DNA of 64,000 bases, from positions 51,242-115,241 of the forward strand of contig DDWJ01000034.1 in the NCBI GenBank assembly GCA_002345505.1. The letters are read 5' to 3'. How positions within the stretch are numbered: the first letter of the stretch is position 1; every line of letters starts with the position of its first letter. The DNA is from Caryophanales bacterium UBA2289 (GTDB taxonomy: Bacteria > Bacillota_I > Bacilli_A > Izemoplasmatales > Hujiaoplasmataceae). Position numbers and translations under genes: made by a program. Below, piece by piece: positions 27,201 to 35,451 of the stretch. Under the pieces are notes generated by a model, which ran no database searches, was not told the DNA's origin, and worked only from the letters and a program-made list of their open reading frames with translations.

Positions 27201-27327
27201 TAAACAAAGCTGTAAAAACTACTAAAGCTAGAATCTTAAAAGTTTTTCTTCTGCTCTTGAAACTAGCTGAGAAGTAATTAGTAAAAGAGTCTCTAATTTT
27301 GATAATAAAAGTTCTAATATGTGCCAT
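24241..27327 (-). CDS. yfhO: YfhO-family membrane glycosyltransferase
   Basis: This is a 1028-residue GT-C-type protein with about a dozen membrane helices in its first ~480 residues, a large extracytoplasmic part, and a last helix (LGLYISLGSLAIYGLIFITP) before a basic end. The first outer loop holds acidic SDDILQYY, the position of catalytic acids in GT-C enzymes. Bacillus YfhO transfers sugar, supplied by CsbB and flipped by GtcA, onto lipoteichoic acid; both partners follow immediately here. The acceptor in this organism is unknown: no LtaS or teichoic acid gene is in the window. The gene is divergent from hflX and has an extended -10 promoter. Confidence 0.88.
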   Translation of the reverse strand: MAHIRTFIIKIRDSFTNYFSASFKSRRKTFKILALVVFTALFIIQAGIIIVNNSFYNNFSDDILQYYTIMNDFIASVKGGSLSLFNLNNYFGASFFSDIYYIPLDIFTFLTFILSYVMNVEIAYSIMELFKIFAGVMALAYFLHLEGRKNRTIFWASIFYFVSGGMVSFMAFPAFLSIAFYLPLSLIVIHYFFNKKRWILPLFALIIIFYNFYLGYMILAFTSFAFILEYFKRYKFNLFDFIKKGAIFLSLLLLGVGMAAVILLPSINFILEETYRSTATFNAWIINIGSYELKLFQPEIYIRYLAKLVAEQKPIGFYGFENDYGLEHASLYITIIGFAYMSLIFFMKDKISRVYKVSFLIALVFMFFPLFSYVFSGTLDKPYTRWINFLPLIEVLALAHVFDHYGFEKIKMKQMTIVASLLILLSSFLVYYYIKKLDINIRYAGRETLTADTVMIGISIIYLVVIIVFGWLKKFTVIKWFVWIEVIVALGYIFSGPFSIRDKIDVFERSHDVNEFLEANLDQEEFYRVYIDMSRIGLDKTNFNRMTVFPTNTYIFHSWTDSETNGIGKMIFNSNEYQSKSRMNYFGFYINHFLGYKYVLVDATYEFDFEEDYFSMIAENEKYKLYEMNYSSSFKVFDTYFYSDDIDLEVNNSLQDINSALVRQKAFLMSAIIDTDKEYDMSQYDLNYLDEFSSTNMQSISSYTVISGTTVMTTGFNDDIEREFYLYDEETIDINFTVGAAYIKFFDTNDLVSNLSQVFMEFSDGTRQACSVYNFGVGENEIKSPYHIKCEFWKRPVKIFVEKNENLTTAPVFKMRNERALEFAAYLTYDLSQLDLPSEKGFLVFDMAIEKPFEKVFIVDEFGDRYEVLDGYYHYETKPDKLYIFKTSGMYSYYDLYNLRLRYIAETYEDLDDILTQDNIDNKYLSINNAKINLKYNNLISSEKDQIVVIPVAYSEDWQFTSEQVYDTISVSGGFLGIVIPKGTSQVEITMKFSPKYMDLGLYISLGSLAIYGLIFITPLVVNKKKRG

Positions 27328-27364
27328 TTTTACTCCTAATTTCAGTTAATATTCATAGAATATT

Positions 27365-27373
27365 ATTATATCA
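27365..27373 (-). promoter_or_regulatory. Extended -10 promoter for the yfhO operon
   Basis: Minus-strand TGATATAAT within TTATGATATAAT, 38 bases before the yfhO start. Confidence 0.5.
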
Positions 27374-27411
27374 TAATTAGTTGGGTTTATATAGTTATTA
27401 TTTAAGTTTAA

Positions 27412-27440
27412 TTGCTTTTAAACGCTAGATTATATATAAT
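27412..27440 (+). promoter_or_regulatory. hflX promoter
   Basis: TTGCTT (27412-27417), 17-base spacer, TATAAT (27435-27440). The spacing is ideal. The predicted start lies about 11 bases before the hflX ATG. Confidence 0.6.
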
Positions 27441-27457
27441 ATTTATGAGGTAATAAT

Positions 27458-28696
27458 ATGGAAAAAGCAATTTTAGTAGGTTTAGACTATCGCAATGATG
27501 AATACTTTGAAGAAACAATGGAAGAACTTGAAAACTTAGCTATTGCTTGCGATGTTGAAGTTCAAGATAAGTTGATTCAAAAAAAGGAAGCGCCAACTCC
27601 CAATTTTTTTATTGGTACAGGTAAAATCTCTGAGTTGAAAAATCTAATAAATCTATATGATGCAAATCTTGTTATTTTTAATGATGAGTTAAGTCCAAGT
27701 CATATAAGAAATTTGGAAGAAAAATTAGAAATTAAAGTTATTGATCGAACTGTTCTAATACTTGACATATTCGCAAAAAGGGCCAAAACAAAAGAGGCTA
27801 TGCTACAAGTAGAGCTAGCTCAATCACAGTATATGCTTCCAAGAGTAGTTGGTATGTATAAGTCCCTTTCGAGACAAAAATCTGGGACTGGATCAAAAGG
27901 GCCTGGAGAACAACAATTAGAACTTGATAGACGAATATTAAGAGATAAAATAACCAAATTAAAAAGAGAACTTAAAGAACTGGTAAAAGTTCGGAGAACT
28001 CAAAGACAAAAAAGAAGCGAAAGTGCTACTAAAACAGTAGCTCTTGCAGGTTATACAAACTCTGGAAAATCAACTTTAATGAATGCAATTATTAAACATT
28101 CCATCCAACCTGAAAAAGATACTATGTTTAGCAAAGATATGTTATTTGCGACCTTAGAAACAAAAACAAGAAAAGTAGAACTAGAAAACAACAACAATTT
28201 TCTTTTAACCGATACAGTAGGCTTTATTAGAATGCTACCACATGATTTGATTGAAGCTTTTAAATCGACTCTTGAAGAAATTAATGAAGCTTCTTTAATA
28301 CTTCATGTAATCGATGTTTCTAATCCTAATTTTCCACATCAAATACAATCCGTTGAAGAAGTACTGCAAGATTTGGGTGTTCATGATGTTCCAATAATTC
28401 ATGTATACAACAAAATCGATTTACTAACCGATATTCCAAATATCCCTACTTCTGATTCAATATTTGTATCCGCTAAGGAAGATCAAAATATTAAAAGACT
28501 ACTAGAAGAAATAAATCGTATATTATACAAGAATATTGAAGTCAGCATGATCGTTCCTTACAATAACGGTAATGTATTCTCGGATTTAAAAGAAAATTCT
28601 AAAATTATTGAGGCTATGTATTTTGAAGACGGAATTCATATCAAAGCGATAATAAATGAGTATTACTATCAAAAATATAAGCAATACATAATATAA
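27458..28696 (+). CDS. hflX: Ribosome-associated GTPase HflX
   Basis: HflX is a GTPase that splits or rescues stalled ribosomes, notably under heat stress. The 412-residue protein has the N-terminal HflX domain (NFFIGTGKISEL, DELSPSHIRNLEE), the hallmark SRQKSGTGSKGPGEQQLE, and a TRAFAC G domain: G1 GYTNSGKST (~residue 198), G3 DTVGF, G4 NKID. It is monocistronic, with a well-spaced promoter, a GAGGT ribosome binding site and a strong terminator shared with the convergent dusB gene. Confidence 0.96.
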   Translation: MEKAILVGLDYRNDEYFEETMEELENLAIACDVEVQDKLIQKKEAPTPNFFIGTGKISELKNLINLYDANLVIFNDELSPSHIRNLEEKLEIKVIDRTVLILDIFAKRAKTKEAMLQVELAQSQYMLPRVVGMYKSLSRQKSGTGSKGPGEQQLELDRRILRDKITKLKRELKELVKVRRTQRQKRSESATKTVALAGYTNSGKSTLMNAIIKHSIQPEKDTMFSKDMLFATLETKTRKVELENNNNFLLTDTVGFIRMLPHDLIEAFKSTLEEINEASLILHVIDVSNPNFPHQIQSVEEVLQDLGVHDVPIIHVYNKIDLLTDIPNIPTSDSIFVSAKEDQNIKRLLEEINRILYKNIEVSMIVPYNNGNVFSDLKENSKIIEAMYFEDGIHIKAIINEYYYQKYKQYII

Positions 28697-28725
28697 AAAT
28701 CATCTCAAAAATGAGATGATTTTTT
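28695..28725. terminator. Bidirectional terminator between hflX and dusB
   Basis: AAAATCATCTC pairs with GAGATGATTTT around a short A-rich loop, with T residues following on plus and an A-run before it on minus. Confidence 0.9.
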
Positions 28726-29700
28726 TTATTGAATTGAATCAAAATAATTATTGATAATATCAACAATCTCTTCAACGCTTTTGGCATGAACAATCTGAGT
28801 CTTAATCTTCGTAGCGCCAGGTAATCCTTTGACATACCATGCACCATGTGTTCTCATTTCTAAAATAGCTATATGTTCCCCTTTATATTTAATCAAATTA
28901 TCTAAATGTTTCAAAAGATACGCTTTCTTAGTAGCTATACTGATTTCTTTTTCATAATTACCAGTCTTTAGATAATCTACTGTTTGTTTAATAAGCCACG
29001 GATTACCCATTAATCCTCTTCCTATCATAACTCCATCGCAATTTGTATACTCAATCATCATTTTTGCATCTTCAGGAGATTTTATATCTCCATTACCAAT
29101 AACTGGTATTTTTACCGCTTCCTTAACGGCTTTAATTATATCTAGGTCAACTCTTCCGGAATACATATCAGTTCTTGTTCTTCCATGAATGGCAATCAAA
29201 GACGCTCCAGCTTCTTCCATAGCTTTTGCAAAAGAAACTGCGTTAATACTTTTATGATCCCACCCACTTCTAAATTTTACAGAAACCGGCTTGTTTACAA
29301 CTTTAACAATTGAACTTACAATCTCTTTTGCAAGTTTAGGAGTGGTCATTAATTTAGACCCACTGCCTGCTTTTGTGACTTTAGGAACCGGACATCCCAT
29401 ATTAATATCAATAATGTCACAATTAGATTCTTTATCTATTAGTATTGCTGCATTAACCATTGATTCAACATCACTGCCGAACAATTGTAATGCTATGGGT
29501 TTTTCATAATCAGATATTTTAATCATATCTTTGGTCTTTTGGTTATCATATAGCAAGCCTTTATCAGAAATCATTTCTGTATATATTAGTCCTGCTCCAA
29601 ACTCTTTTAAAATCAAGCGATAAGATAAATCAGTCACACCAGCCATTGGTGCGACGAAAACATTATTATCTAGTGTTAAATCTTTAATTTGTAATTTCAT
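28726..29700 (-). CDS. dusB: tRNA-dihydrouridine synthase
   Basis: This FMN enzyme reduces specific uridines in tRNA D-loops using NADPH. The 324-residue TIM-barrel shows FVAPMAGVTDLSYR (FMN site), DINMGCPVPKVTK (with the catalytic Cys), SVKFRSGWD, AIHGRTR and GNGDIKSPEDA. Dus family members differ in target positions; Bacillota proteins of this type are named DusB, but the exact uridine cannot be assigned. It is a single gene, divergent from hslO and convergent with hflX. GGGTGAT precedes the ATG. Confidence 0.93.
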   Translation of the reverse strand: MKLQIKDLTLDNNVFVAPMAGVTDLSYRLILKEFGAGLIYTEMISDKGLLYDNQKTKDMIKISDYEKPIALQLFGSDVESMVNAAILIDKESNCDIIDINMGCPVPKVTKAGSGSKLMTTPKLAKEIVSSIVKVVNKPVSVKFRSGWDHKSINAVSFAKAMEEAGASLIAIHGRTRTDMYSGRVDLDIIKAVKEAVKIPVIGNGDIKSPEDAKMMIEYTNCDGVMIGRGLMGNPWLIKQTVDYLKTGNYEKEISIATKKAYLLKHLDNLIKYKGEHIAILEMRTHGAWYVKGLPGATKIKTQIVHAKSVEEIVDIINNYFDSIQ

Positions 29701-29770
29701 ATTATCACCCTTATCAACAACAATTATATAACAAAAATACTGAATTACAAAATAATAGATTTTTAATTCG

Positions 29771-29783
29771 TTTATGTTATAAT
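29771..29783 (+). promoter_or_regulatory. Extended -10 promoter for hslO (TTTATGTTATAAT)
   Basis: Exact plus-strand copy of the recurrent 13-mer, 24 bases before the hslO ATG. Confidence 0.6.
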
Positions 29784-29806
29784 ACTGTCTGTGGAAGGTG
29801 ATTTAA

Positions 29807-30670
29807 ATGAATGATTATTTAGTTAAAGTTTACGCTTTTGATGGAACAGTTAGAATTTATGCAGCAACAACTACAAATCTTGTTGAACATGCAAGACAAA
29901 TACATGATACATTTCCAGCAGCTAGCGCTGCTTTTGGAAGAACTTTAACCGCATCTTTAATTATGGGAGCTATGTATAAAGGCGATCAAACTCTAACAAT
30001 TAGAATTGATGGTGGTGGACCTATCGGAAAAATTATAACCCAGGTTAATGCTAATGGAATTGTTAAAGGTTTGGTAGAAAACCCTCATGTGCATATATCA
30101 AAAAAAGATAAATTAGCTGTCGGTATGGTTGTCGGAAATAACGGATTTATTCACGTTACCAAAGACTTAAAAGTAAGAGATGTATTTACTTCCTCTGCGG
30201 AACTTCAAACAGGTGAAATAGCAGAAGATTTCACCTACTATTTCGCTAAGAGCGAACAGATTCCATCTTCTGTTGGATTAGGTGTTTTAGTAAATGAAAA
30301 AAATGAAGTTTTTGCAAGCGGAGGTTTTATCCTACAAGTTATGCCTGGGGTAAAAGATGAAACAATCGCCAAAATAGAAAGCAAAATCAATTCTATGAAA
30401 CCTATATCAGAATTGATTAAAGATAATTATAAACCAGAAGACATCATTAATCTTATAACCGATGGAAATCATGAACTTGTCGAAGAAATGCCTTTAAAAT
30501 ATGAATGTGATTGCACAAAAGAAAGATTTTACAATGGCCTTTCTACTCTTGATAAAAAAGAAATTGACTCCTTAATTGAGCATAATGAAAACATTGAAAT
30601 TCTATGTGAATTTTGTAAAACGAATTATACTTTTACAATCGAAGAGTTGAAAGAAATAAGAAACAAATAA
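29807..30670 (+). CDS. hslO: Redox-regulated chaperone Hsp33
   Basis: Hsp33 is a holdase switched on when oxidants break its zinc centre. The 287-residue protein shows a start typical of the family (VKVYAFDGTVRIYAA), the GGGPIGKI stretch, a G-rich SGGFILQVMPG block, and the C-terminal zinc switch CDC (near residues 238-240) and CEFC (near 271-274) in the CxC...CxxC pattern. The cysteines are all present, so redox control should be intact. It is monocistronic, with an extended -10 promoter and a strong terminator; together with sodA it is one of two oxidative-stress genes here. Confidence 0.96.
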   Translation: MNDYLVKVYAFDGTVRIYAATTTNLVEHARQIHDTFPAASAAFGRTLTASLIMGAMYKGDQTLTIRIDGGGPIGKIITQVNANGIVKGLVENPHVHISKKDKLAVGMVVGNNGFIHVTKDLKVRDVFTSSAELQTGEIAEDFTYYFAKSEQIPSSVGLGVLVNEKNEVFASGGFILQVMPGVKDETIAKIESKINSMKPISELIKDNYKPEDIINLITDGNHELVEEMPLKYECDCTKERFYNGLSTLDKKEIDSLIEHNENIEILCEFCKTNYTFTIEELKEIRNK

Positions 30671-30671
30671 A

Positions 30672-30702
30672 AAGTTTGCGATTAGATTCGCAAACTTATT
30701 TT
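30672..30702. terminator. Bidirectional terminator between hslO and glyA
   Basis: AAGTTTGCGA (30672-30681) pairs with TCGCAAACTT (30688-30697), then a T-run on plus; the A residues before it serve minus. Confidence 0.9.
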
Positions 30703-30703
30703 T

Positions 30704-31942
30704 TTAATATTCTAAAGGATATTTATCTGTTAAAAGTTTAACTCTCTTTTTAACTTCGTTTAAAACTTCTTCGTTTTCAGGATTCATTAAAATCATATCT
30801 ATCAAAATTGCAACTTCAACAAAATCATCCTCTTTAAATCCTCTAGTTGTCATTGCTGGAGTTCCTAATCTAATACCGCTAGTTATAAAAGGTTTTTTGG
30901 TATCATAAGGTATAGTGTTTTTGTTACAAGTAATATTAGCTTGATCTAACAAGTTTTCAGCTTTTTTACCAGACATATTCGCTTTAGATAAAACATCCAA
31001 CAATAATAAGTGATTGTCAGTACCGTTACTGACGACATGATATCCTAACTCAATGAATTTTTCAGCAAAAACTTTAGCGTTTTTAACCACTTGTTTTTGA
31101 TATTGCACAAATTCATCGGTTAAAGCTTCTTTAAAAGCAGCTGCCTTTGCAGCTATTATATGCATTAAAGGTCCACCTTGAATTCCCGGGAAAACTACTC
31201 TATCAACATTTTTAGCAATTTCTTCATTGTTAGTAAGGATAATTCCGCCTCTTGGTCCTCTTAATGTTTTATGTGTTGTTGAAGTAACTATGTCTGCATA
31301 ATCGCAAGGATTTGGATGCAATCCCGCTGCTACTAATCCCGCTATATGAGCCATATCGACCATTAACATAGCTCCAACTTTGTCACAAATATCTCTAAAT
31401 CTCTTAAAATCAATTATTCTAGGGTATGCGCTAGCACCTGCCACGATTAATTTTGGTTTTATTTCTAATGCTTGCTTTTCCAAATCTTCATAGTCAATCA
31501 TTTCCGTTTCCTTATTAACGAAATAAGGATGGAATTCATAATCAATACCACTAAAACTTAATGGATGGCCATGAGTCAAATGCCCGCCTTGGTCTAAAGC
31601 CATACCTAAAACCACATCTCCATGATTTAAGATAGCGCGATAAGCTCCCATATTAGCTGTTGATCCAGAATGAGGTTGAACATTAGCGTATTTAACATTA
31701 AATAATTGTTTTATTCTTTCTCTCGCTAATTCTTCTGCTTCATCGACAAACTCACACCCGCCATAATATCTTTTTCCCGGATATCCTTCAGCATACTTAT
31801 TTGTTAAAACACTTCCATCAGCTTCTAAAACTGCTTTTGAAACAAAATTTTCTGAAGCAATTAACTCAATGTGCGATTGCTGACGATCTAATTCTTTTTG
31901 AATGACTTGAAAAAGTTCATTATCAGAATTCTTTAAATACAT
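30704..31942 (-). CDS. glyA: Serine hydroxymethyltransferase
   Basis: GlyA interconverts serine and glycine, charging tetrahydrofolate with a one-carbon unit that FolD (54237) can oxidise. It is 412 residues, PLP-dependent. Signatures: QSHIELIASENFVS, YAEGYPGKRYYGGCEFVD, and the PLP lysine block STTHKTLRGPRGG. It overlaps the rsmA stop by 10 bases, with AAAGGAGAG ahead of the ATG, and is the last gene of dagK-rnmV-rsmA-glyA. The gene order rnmV-rsmA is common; glyA after them is less so. Confidence 0.97.
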   Translation of the reverse strand: MYLKNSDNELFQVIQKELDRQQSHIELIASENFVSKAVLEADGSVLTNKYAEGYPGKRYYGGCEFVDEAEELARERIKQLFNVKYANVQPHSGSTANMGAYRAILNHGDVVLGMALDQGGHLTHGHPLSFSGIDYEFHPYFVNKETEMIDYEDLEKQALEIKPKLIVAGASAYPRIIDFKRFRDICDKVGAMLMVDMAHIAGLVAAGLHPNPCDYADIVTSTTHKTLRGPRGGIILTNNEEIAKNVDRVVFPGIQGGPLMHIIAAKAAAFKEALTDEFVQYQKQVVKNAKVFAEKFIELGYHVVSNGTDNHLLLLDVLSKANMSGKKAENLLDQANITCNKNTIPYDTKKPFITSGIRLGTPAMTTRGFKEDDFVEVAILIDMILMNPENEEVLNEVKKRVKLLTDKYPLEY

Positions 31943-32805
31943 GAATTTCTCTCCTTTATAAAATCTCTAAATATTTTTTTAAACTCTTCTACATCAAGAG
32001 CTTCTCCTCTAATTGTATCAATTATATTATTTCTTTCAAGCAAATTCTTAAAAAACTGCTTCGAACAATCCTTATAATTTTCACTTAAATTATTGATTAA
32101 TGTTTTTCTTCTTTGCGAGAAGGAATTATGCAAAAATTTATAAAAATCAGTTTTGCTAAAATCATCAAAATTGTTTTTTCTTTCTAGTCTAATTACTGCA
32201 GAATCAACCTGAGGTCGTGGTTTAAAAACTGTCTTTGGAACCTTGAATAAATACTTCACATCCGCTTGATCTTGAATGATAATACTTAAAGCGTTATAGT
32301 CCTTTGTGTTTGGTTTTGAAGTTAAACGTTGTCCAACTTCAAGTTGCATCATAAGTGTCAAATCCCTTATGTTTTCGGTCTCCTCTAACACTTTCATGAT
32401 TATTGGAGTTGTAATGTGATAAGGCAAGTTGCTAATAAGACTAATATTTTTACTACCGTCAAGATACAATTCGATATCATTTTTTATATTAGATTTCAAA
32501 AAATCCTGATTAATAATTTTAATATTCTTTTTGTCTTTAAAGAATTCTTCTAAAATCGGAATCAAGTCGTTATCAACTTCATAAATAAGAACTTTTTTTG
32601 CTTGGTCTACAATATATTTAGTTAAAGCTCCTAAACCAGGTCCTATTTCAATAACGTATGAATTCTTATCTATTTTAGATTCTTTTATTATATTCTTAAT
32701 AATGTTTTCATCTAGTAGAAAATTTTGACTAAACTTCTTTTTTATAAAAAAATTGTCTTCGTCAATTATTTTCTTTGCTGATAAATTATGATTTGAACTC
32801 ATCAA
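31933..32805 (-). CDS. rsmA: 16S rRNA dimethyladenosine transferase RsmA (KsgA)
   Basis: RsmA dimethylates A1518 and A1519 of 16S rRNA late in 30S assembly. The 290-residue protein has FSQNFLLDENIIKNI (family start), the SAM-binding VIEIGPGLGALTKYI, and the catalytic SNLPYHITTPI (NLPY motif). It overlaps the rnmV stop by 20 bases. Co-location with rnmV is a well-known Bacillota pairing of rRNA maturation functions. The ATG at 32805 is followed by a second ATG, and no strong ribosome binding site distinguishes them. Confidence 0.96.
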   Translation of the reverse strand: MMSSNHNLSAKKIIDEDNFFIKKKFSQNFLLDENIIKNIIKESKIDKNSYVIEIGPGLGALTKYIVDQAKKVLIYEVDNDLIPILEEFFKDKKNIKIINQDFLKSNIKNDIELYLDGSKNISLISNLPYHITTPIIMKVLEETENIRDLTLMMQLEVGQRLTSKPNTKDYNALSIIIQDQADVKYLFKVPKTVFKPRPQVDSAVIRLERKNNFDDFSKTDFYKFLHNSFSQRRKTLINNLSENYKDCSKQFFKNLLERNNIIDTIRGEALDVEEFKKIFRDFIKERNSCI

Positions 32806-33331
32806 TTATTTCATCAATCCTTTCCAATTTTATTCCTAACATATTTAGATTTCTAAGTAAAGCTTTTCCATTCACATATGGAATATTTAGTTTTTCGCAT
32901 AAAATACTTCTTTTATTCGCAGAGTTTTCACTACTAATAAACCCTCTTCTAAGAAGGTCCAATCTTGTAATTGAATCTCTTGTATAATCAAGGCTAATTA
33001 AATTATTTAAAGCAAATATTATGTCTTCTCTATTACAATGCTCAATCCCGACTTTTGTATTTGTTTTATTTAATGCCTTCATTTTATTAATATATGCAAT
33101 CTTGAAATTACCTTTTGTATTTAAAATCTCATTTGTAATTTTCTTGCCTGGAAAGTCTGGATCAAGAAACAAAATGACATCTCTAATTAAACTTGTCTGA
33201 TAAATTAAATTTAAAGTCTCTGTAGATATTTCGCTTCCGTTTGTTACTATACAGTCAATGTTAGGATAAATTGACTTAATCTTTTGTTCGTCGTGAGTGC
33301 CTTCTACAACTATCACTTGTTTATAATTCAT
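32786..33331 (-). CDS. rnmV: Ribonuclease M5
   Basis: RNase M5 performs the last cuts of 5S rRNA maturation in low-GC Gram-positives. The 181-residue protein is a Toprim enzyme: VVEGTHDEQKI with the catalytic Glu, TNGSEIS, and the acidic LDPDFPGKKI. It overlaps the preceding dagK-like gene by 4 bases (ATGA) and rsmA by 20. Its presence is a marker for Bacillota and their Mollicutes relatives. Confidence 0.94.
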   Translation of the reverse strand: MNYKQVIVVEGTHDEQKIKSIYPNIDCIVTNGSEISTETLNLIYQTSLIRDVILFLDPDFPGKKITNEILNTKGNFKIAYINKMKALNKTNTKVGIEHCNREDIIFALNNLISLDYTRDSITRLDLLRRGFISSENSANKRSILCEKLNIPYVNGKALLRNLNMLGIKLERIDEIIDEFKS

Positions 33332-34236
33332 TGATTTTTAAAATACCTTTTCTTTATTTTGTGTGGGACAATTATTTCTATAGCTTTGCTAGCTACTTCA
33401 ATAATTTGATTTCCTTGCCCGCCATATTCACCATCAATATTCCATTTTGCCTTTGATTCGGTTCTAATTTCCATTTTTTCAGTTTTGAATCTAGTCACTA
33501 AAGGAGTAGACCAAAAAGGAAAAATAAAAGCTAATGCATAAAGGTAGAAGTTAAAAGGAAAGATATTTTTGTACAAAACAACATTGACTAATCCATCATC
33601 TAAACTCGGCTTATAAATCATGTTAATGCCTGCTACTCTTTTAGAATTAATTATCATTACTAGCGAAAAGACACCTTTGTATACTTCGTCGTTGTGATGA
33701 ATCGTCATCTTTATTTTTGGAATCGTAAAAACTTCTTCAAAAGCTTTAACAATATAAGCAAAATAACCTATCTTTTTCTTTAACTTTGAATCTGTAACGT
33801 AACTAATATCAATAAAAGCTCCCGATGCTGTCACATAACATGAATATCTATCATTCGTTTTAACAATATCCATTTTAACAGGAATACCTTTTAAGATTAT
33901 ATCCACTGATTTTTCAACCTTTTTAGATAAACCCAAACTCATACCAATATCACAACATGTTCCAGCCGGTATGTATCCTATTCTTGGCCTTTTTTCGTAT
34001 CGCATCAATCCATTGACACACTCGTTAAAGGTTCCGTCTCCACCTACAATAACTAACATATCATAGTTATCTTGGCAGGCCATTTCAGCTAAATCTGTAG
34101 CGTGACCTGGATACTCTGTCGCAAAGACAAAAATATCATGAAAATGAGGTTTAAATCTTTCCATGACATATTCTAACTTTTTAACAAAGTTTTGCTTACC
34201 GCTTTTAGGGTTGTAAATAAGCATTAGTTTATCCAT
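33328..34236 (-). CDS. Diacylglycerol kinase-like lipid kinase (second copy)
   Basis: This is a 302-residue member of the DagK/YegS family. It shows LMLIYNPKSGK, the nucleotide loop IVGGDGTFNECVNGL, and a C-terminal domain with KWNIDGEYGG. The second conserved block reads PAGTCCDIGMSLGL, where typical enzymes have PxGTxNDxAR; the Asn is thus replaced by Cys, so activity or specificity may differ. It leads the run dagK-rnmV-rsmA-glyA and overlaps rnmV by 4 bases. The other family member, at 13398, keeps SGSGNDF. Which one is the true diacylglycerol kinase cannot be decided from sequence. Confidence 0.83.
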   Translation of the reverse strand: MDKLMLIYNPKSGKQNFVKKLEYVMERFKPHFHDIFVFATEYPGHATDLAEMACQDNYDMLVIVGGDGTFNECVNGLMRYEKRPRIGYIPAGTCCDIGMSLGLSKKVEKSVDIILKGIPVKMDIVKTNDRYSCYVTASGAFIDISYVTDSKLKKKIGYFAYIVKAFEEVFTIPKIKMTIHHNDEVYKGVFSLVMIINSKRVAGINMIYKPSLDDGLVNVVLYKNIFPFNFYLYALAFIFPFWSTPLVTRFKTEKMEIRTESKAKWNIDGEYGGQGNQIIEVASKAIEIIVPHKIKKRYFKNQ

Positions 34237-34251
34237 TTAATCACCACAATA

Positions 34252-34260
34252 ATTATATCA
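34252..34260 (-). promoter_or_regulatory. Extended -10 promoter for dagK-rnmV-rsmA-glyA
   Basis: Minus-strand TGATATAAT inside TTATGATATAAT, 16 bases before the start codon. Confidence 0.45.
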
Positions 34261-34339
34261 TAATCAAAAATAAAATGTAACTTGTCTTTACTATAAAGGC
34301 AATTGTTTATTCAAAAGTAATGAAACCTAAATGATTATT

Positions 34340-34348
34340 TGATATAAT
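34340..34348 (+). promoter_or_regulatory. Extended -10 promoter for ppaX-HIT
   Basis: TGATATAAT about 17 bases before the TTG start of the PpaX-like gene. No -35 match. Confidence 0.45.
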
Positions 34349-34365
34349 ATAATTGGTGATGAAAA

Positions 34366-35019
34366 TTGGGAAAAATTAATACAATACTTTTTGATTTAGA
34401 CGGAACTTTAGTTGATTCAAATGAAATTATTATTCAATCTTTCAAAGAAACGTTTAAATATTATCAACCAAACATTGAATATACTCGTGAACAAATTATT
34501 GAAATGATTGGTCCGCCTCTAAAAGAGACATTCAAAATAGTCAGTGAAGAACCAAAAGTAATCAATGAGATTATTGCTTACTATCGAACTTTCTATCAAA
34601 AACACGAGTTCGAATATATTAAACTTTATGACAACGTAATCGAGACTCTAGAAAAACTCAGTAGATTAGATGTTAATCTAGGAATTGTAACTACTAAGTT
34701 TGAAGAATCTGCTATGCCATCAATAAAATGGTTCTCAATCGATAAATATATTAAAAACTACTCTTTTTTAGGAAGTGTTCCTGAGCATAAACCAAGCCCA
34801 GAGCCTATATTCTATGTTCTAAGTCAGTTTAATAACGTTGATAAGGCATTAATGATTGGAGATAATCCTTCGGATATTTTTGCGGGAAAGAATGCGGGAA
34901 TACTAACTTGTGGTATCGAGTGGACATTAGTAAAAGATAAATTAAAAGCAACAAATCCAGATTTTTGGATTAAAGATTATAAAGAAATAATTGATATCAT
35001 AAAAAAGGAGATAGAATAA
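34366..35019 (+). CDS. ppaX: HAD-family pyrophosphatase PpaX-like
   Basis: The 217-residue HAD hydrolase matches the PpaX pattern: motif I LFDLDGTLVDSNE, cap with MIGPPLKETF, motif II LGIVTTK, motif III HKPSPEPI, and motif IV MIGDNPSDIFAGKNAG, followed by WTLVKD. Bacillus PpaX hydrolyses pyrophosphate released by HPr kinase/phosphorylase; no hprK is in the window, so a phosphoglycolate phosphatase role remains possible. The start is TTG at 34366 with GGTGAT six bases ahead; the nearby ATG is out of frame and soon stopped. It is coupled to the HIT gene by a TAATG junction. Confidence 0.82.
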   Translation: MGKINTILFDLDGTLVDSNEIIIQSFKETFKYYQPNIEYTREQIIEMIGPPLKETFKIVSEEPKVINEIIAYYRTFYQKHEFEYIKLYDNVIETLEKLSRLDVNLGIVTTKFEESAMPSIKWFSIDKYIKNYSFLGSVPEHKPSPEPIFYVLSQFNNVDKALMIGDNPSDIFAGKNAGILTCGIEWTLVKDKLKATNPDFWIKDYKEIIDIIKKEIE

Positions 35020-35429
35020 TGGACTGTATTTTCTGTAAAATCGCAAATGCTGAAATACCTAGTTATAAAATCTATGAAGATAATAATTTAATTGCTATCC
35101 TAGACATATCACAAACAACAAAAGGTCATACTCTAGTGATACCAAAAAAACATTATAAGAATCTCTATGAGTTAGATTCTTTGACAAGTGGTGAAATTTT
35201 TAAAGTCATACCTGATATTGCAAACGCCTTAAAGAAAGCTTTTAATCCAATTGGATTAAACTTGATAATAAATACTGAGAAACCTTTACAAACAGTAGAA
35301 CACTTTCACATTCATTTAATCCCAAGATATGAAAACGATAAACTAGATATCAACTTTCAAAACAATCAGAAAGAAATGACTGCTGAAAAATATAACCAAA
35401 TTAAAGAACTGATTATAAAGAACCTATAA
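35019..35429 (+). CDS. HIT-family nucleotide-binding hydrolase
   Basis: The 136-residue protein has the histidine triad HFHIHLIPRY and the start CIFCKIANAEIPSYKIYED, typical of Hint-type nucleotide phosphoramidases (Bacillus Hit). It would hydrolyse adenosine phosphoramidates or similar compounds; the physiological substrate is not known. It shares one base with the ppaX stop (TAATG), has GGAG upstream, and ends before a strong terminator. Confidence 0.92.
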   Translation: MDCIFCKIANAEIPSYKIYEDNNLIAILDISQTTKGHTLVIPKKHYKNLYELDSLTSGEIFKVIPDIANALKKAFNPIGLNLIINTEKPLQTVEHFHIHLIPRYENDKLDINFQNNQKEMTAEKYNQIKELIIKNL

Positions 35430-35451
35430 ACAATAATAAGTGAATAGAAAT

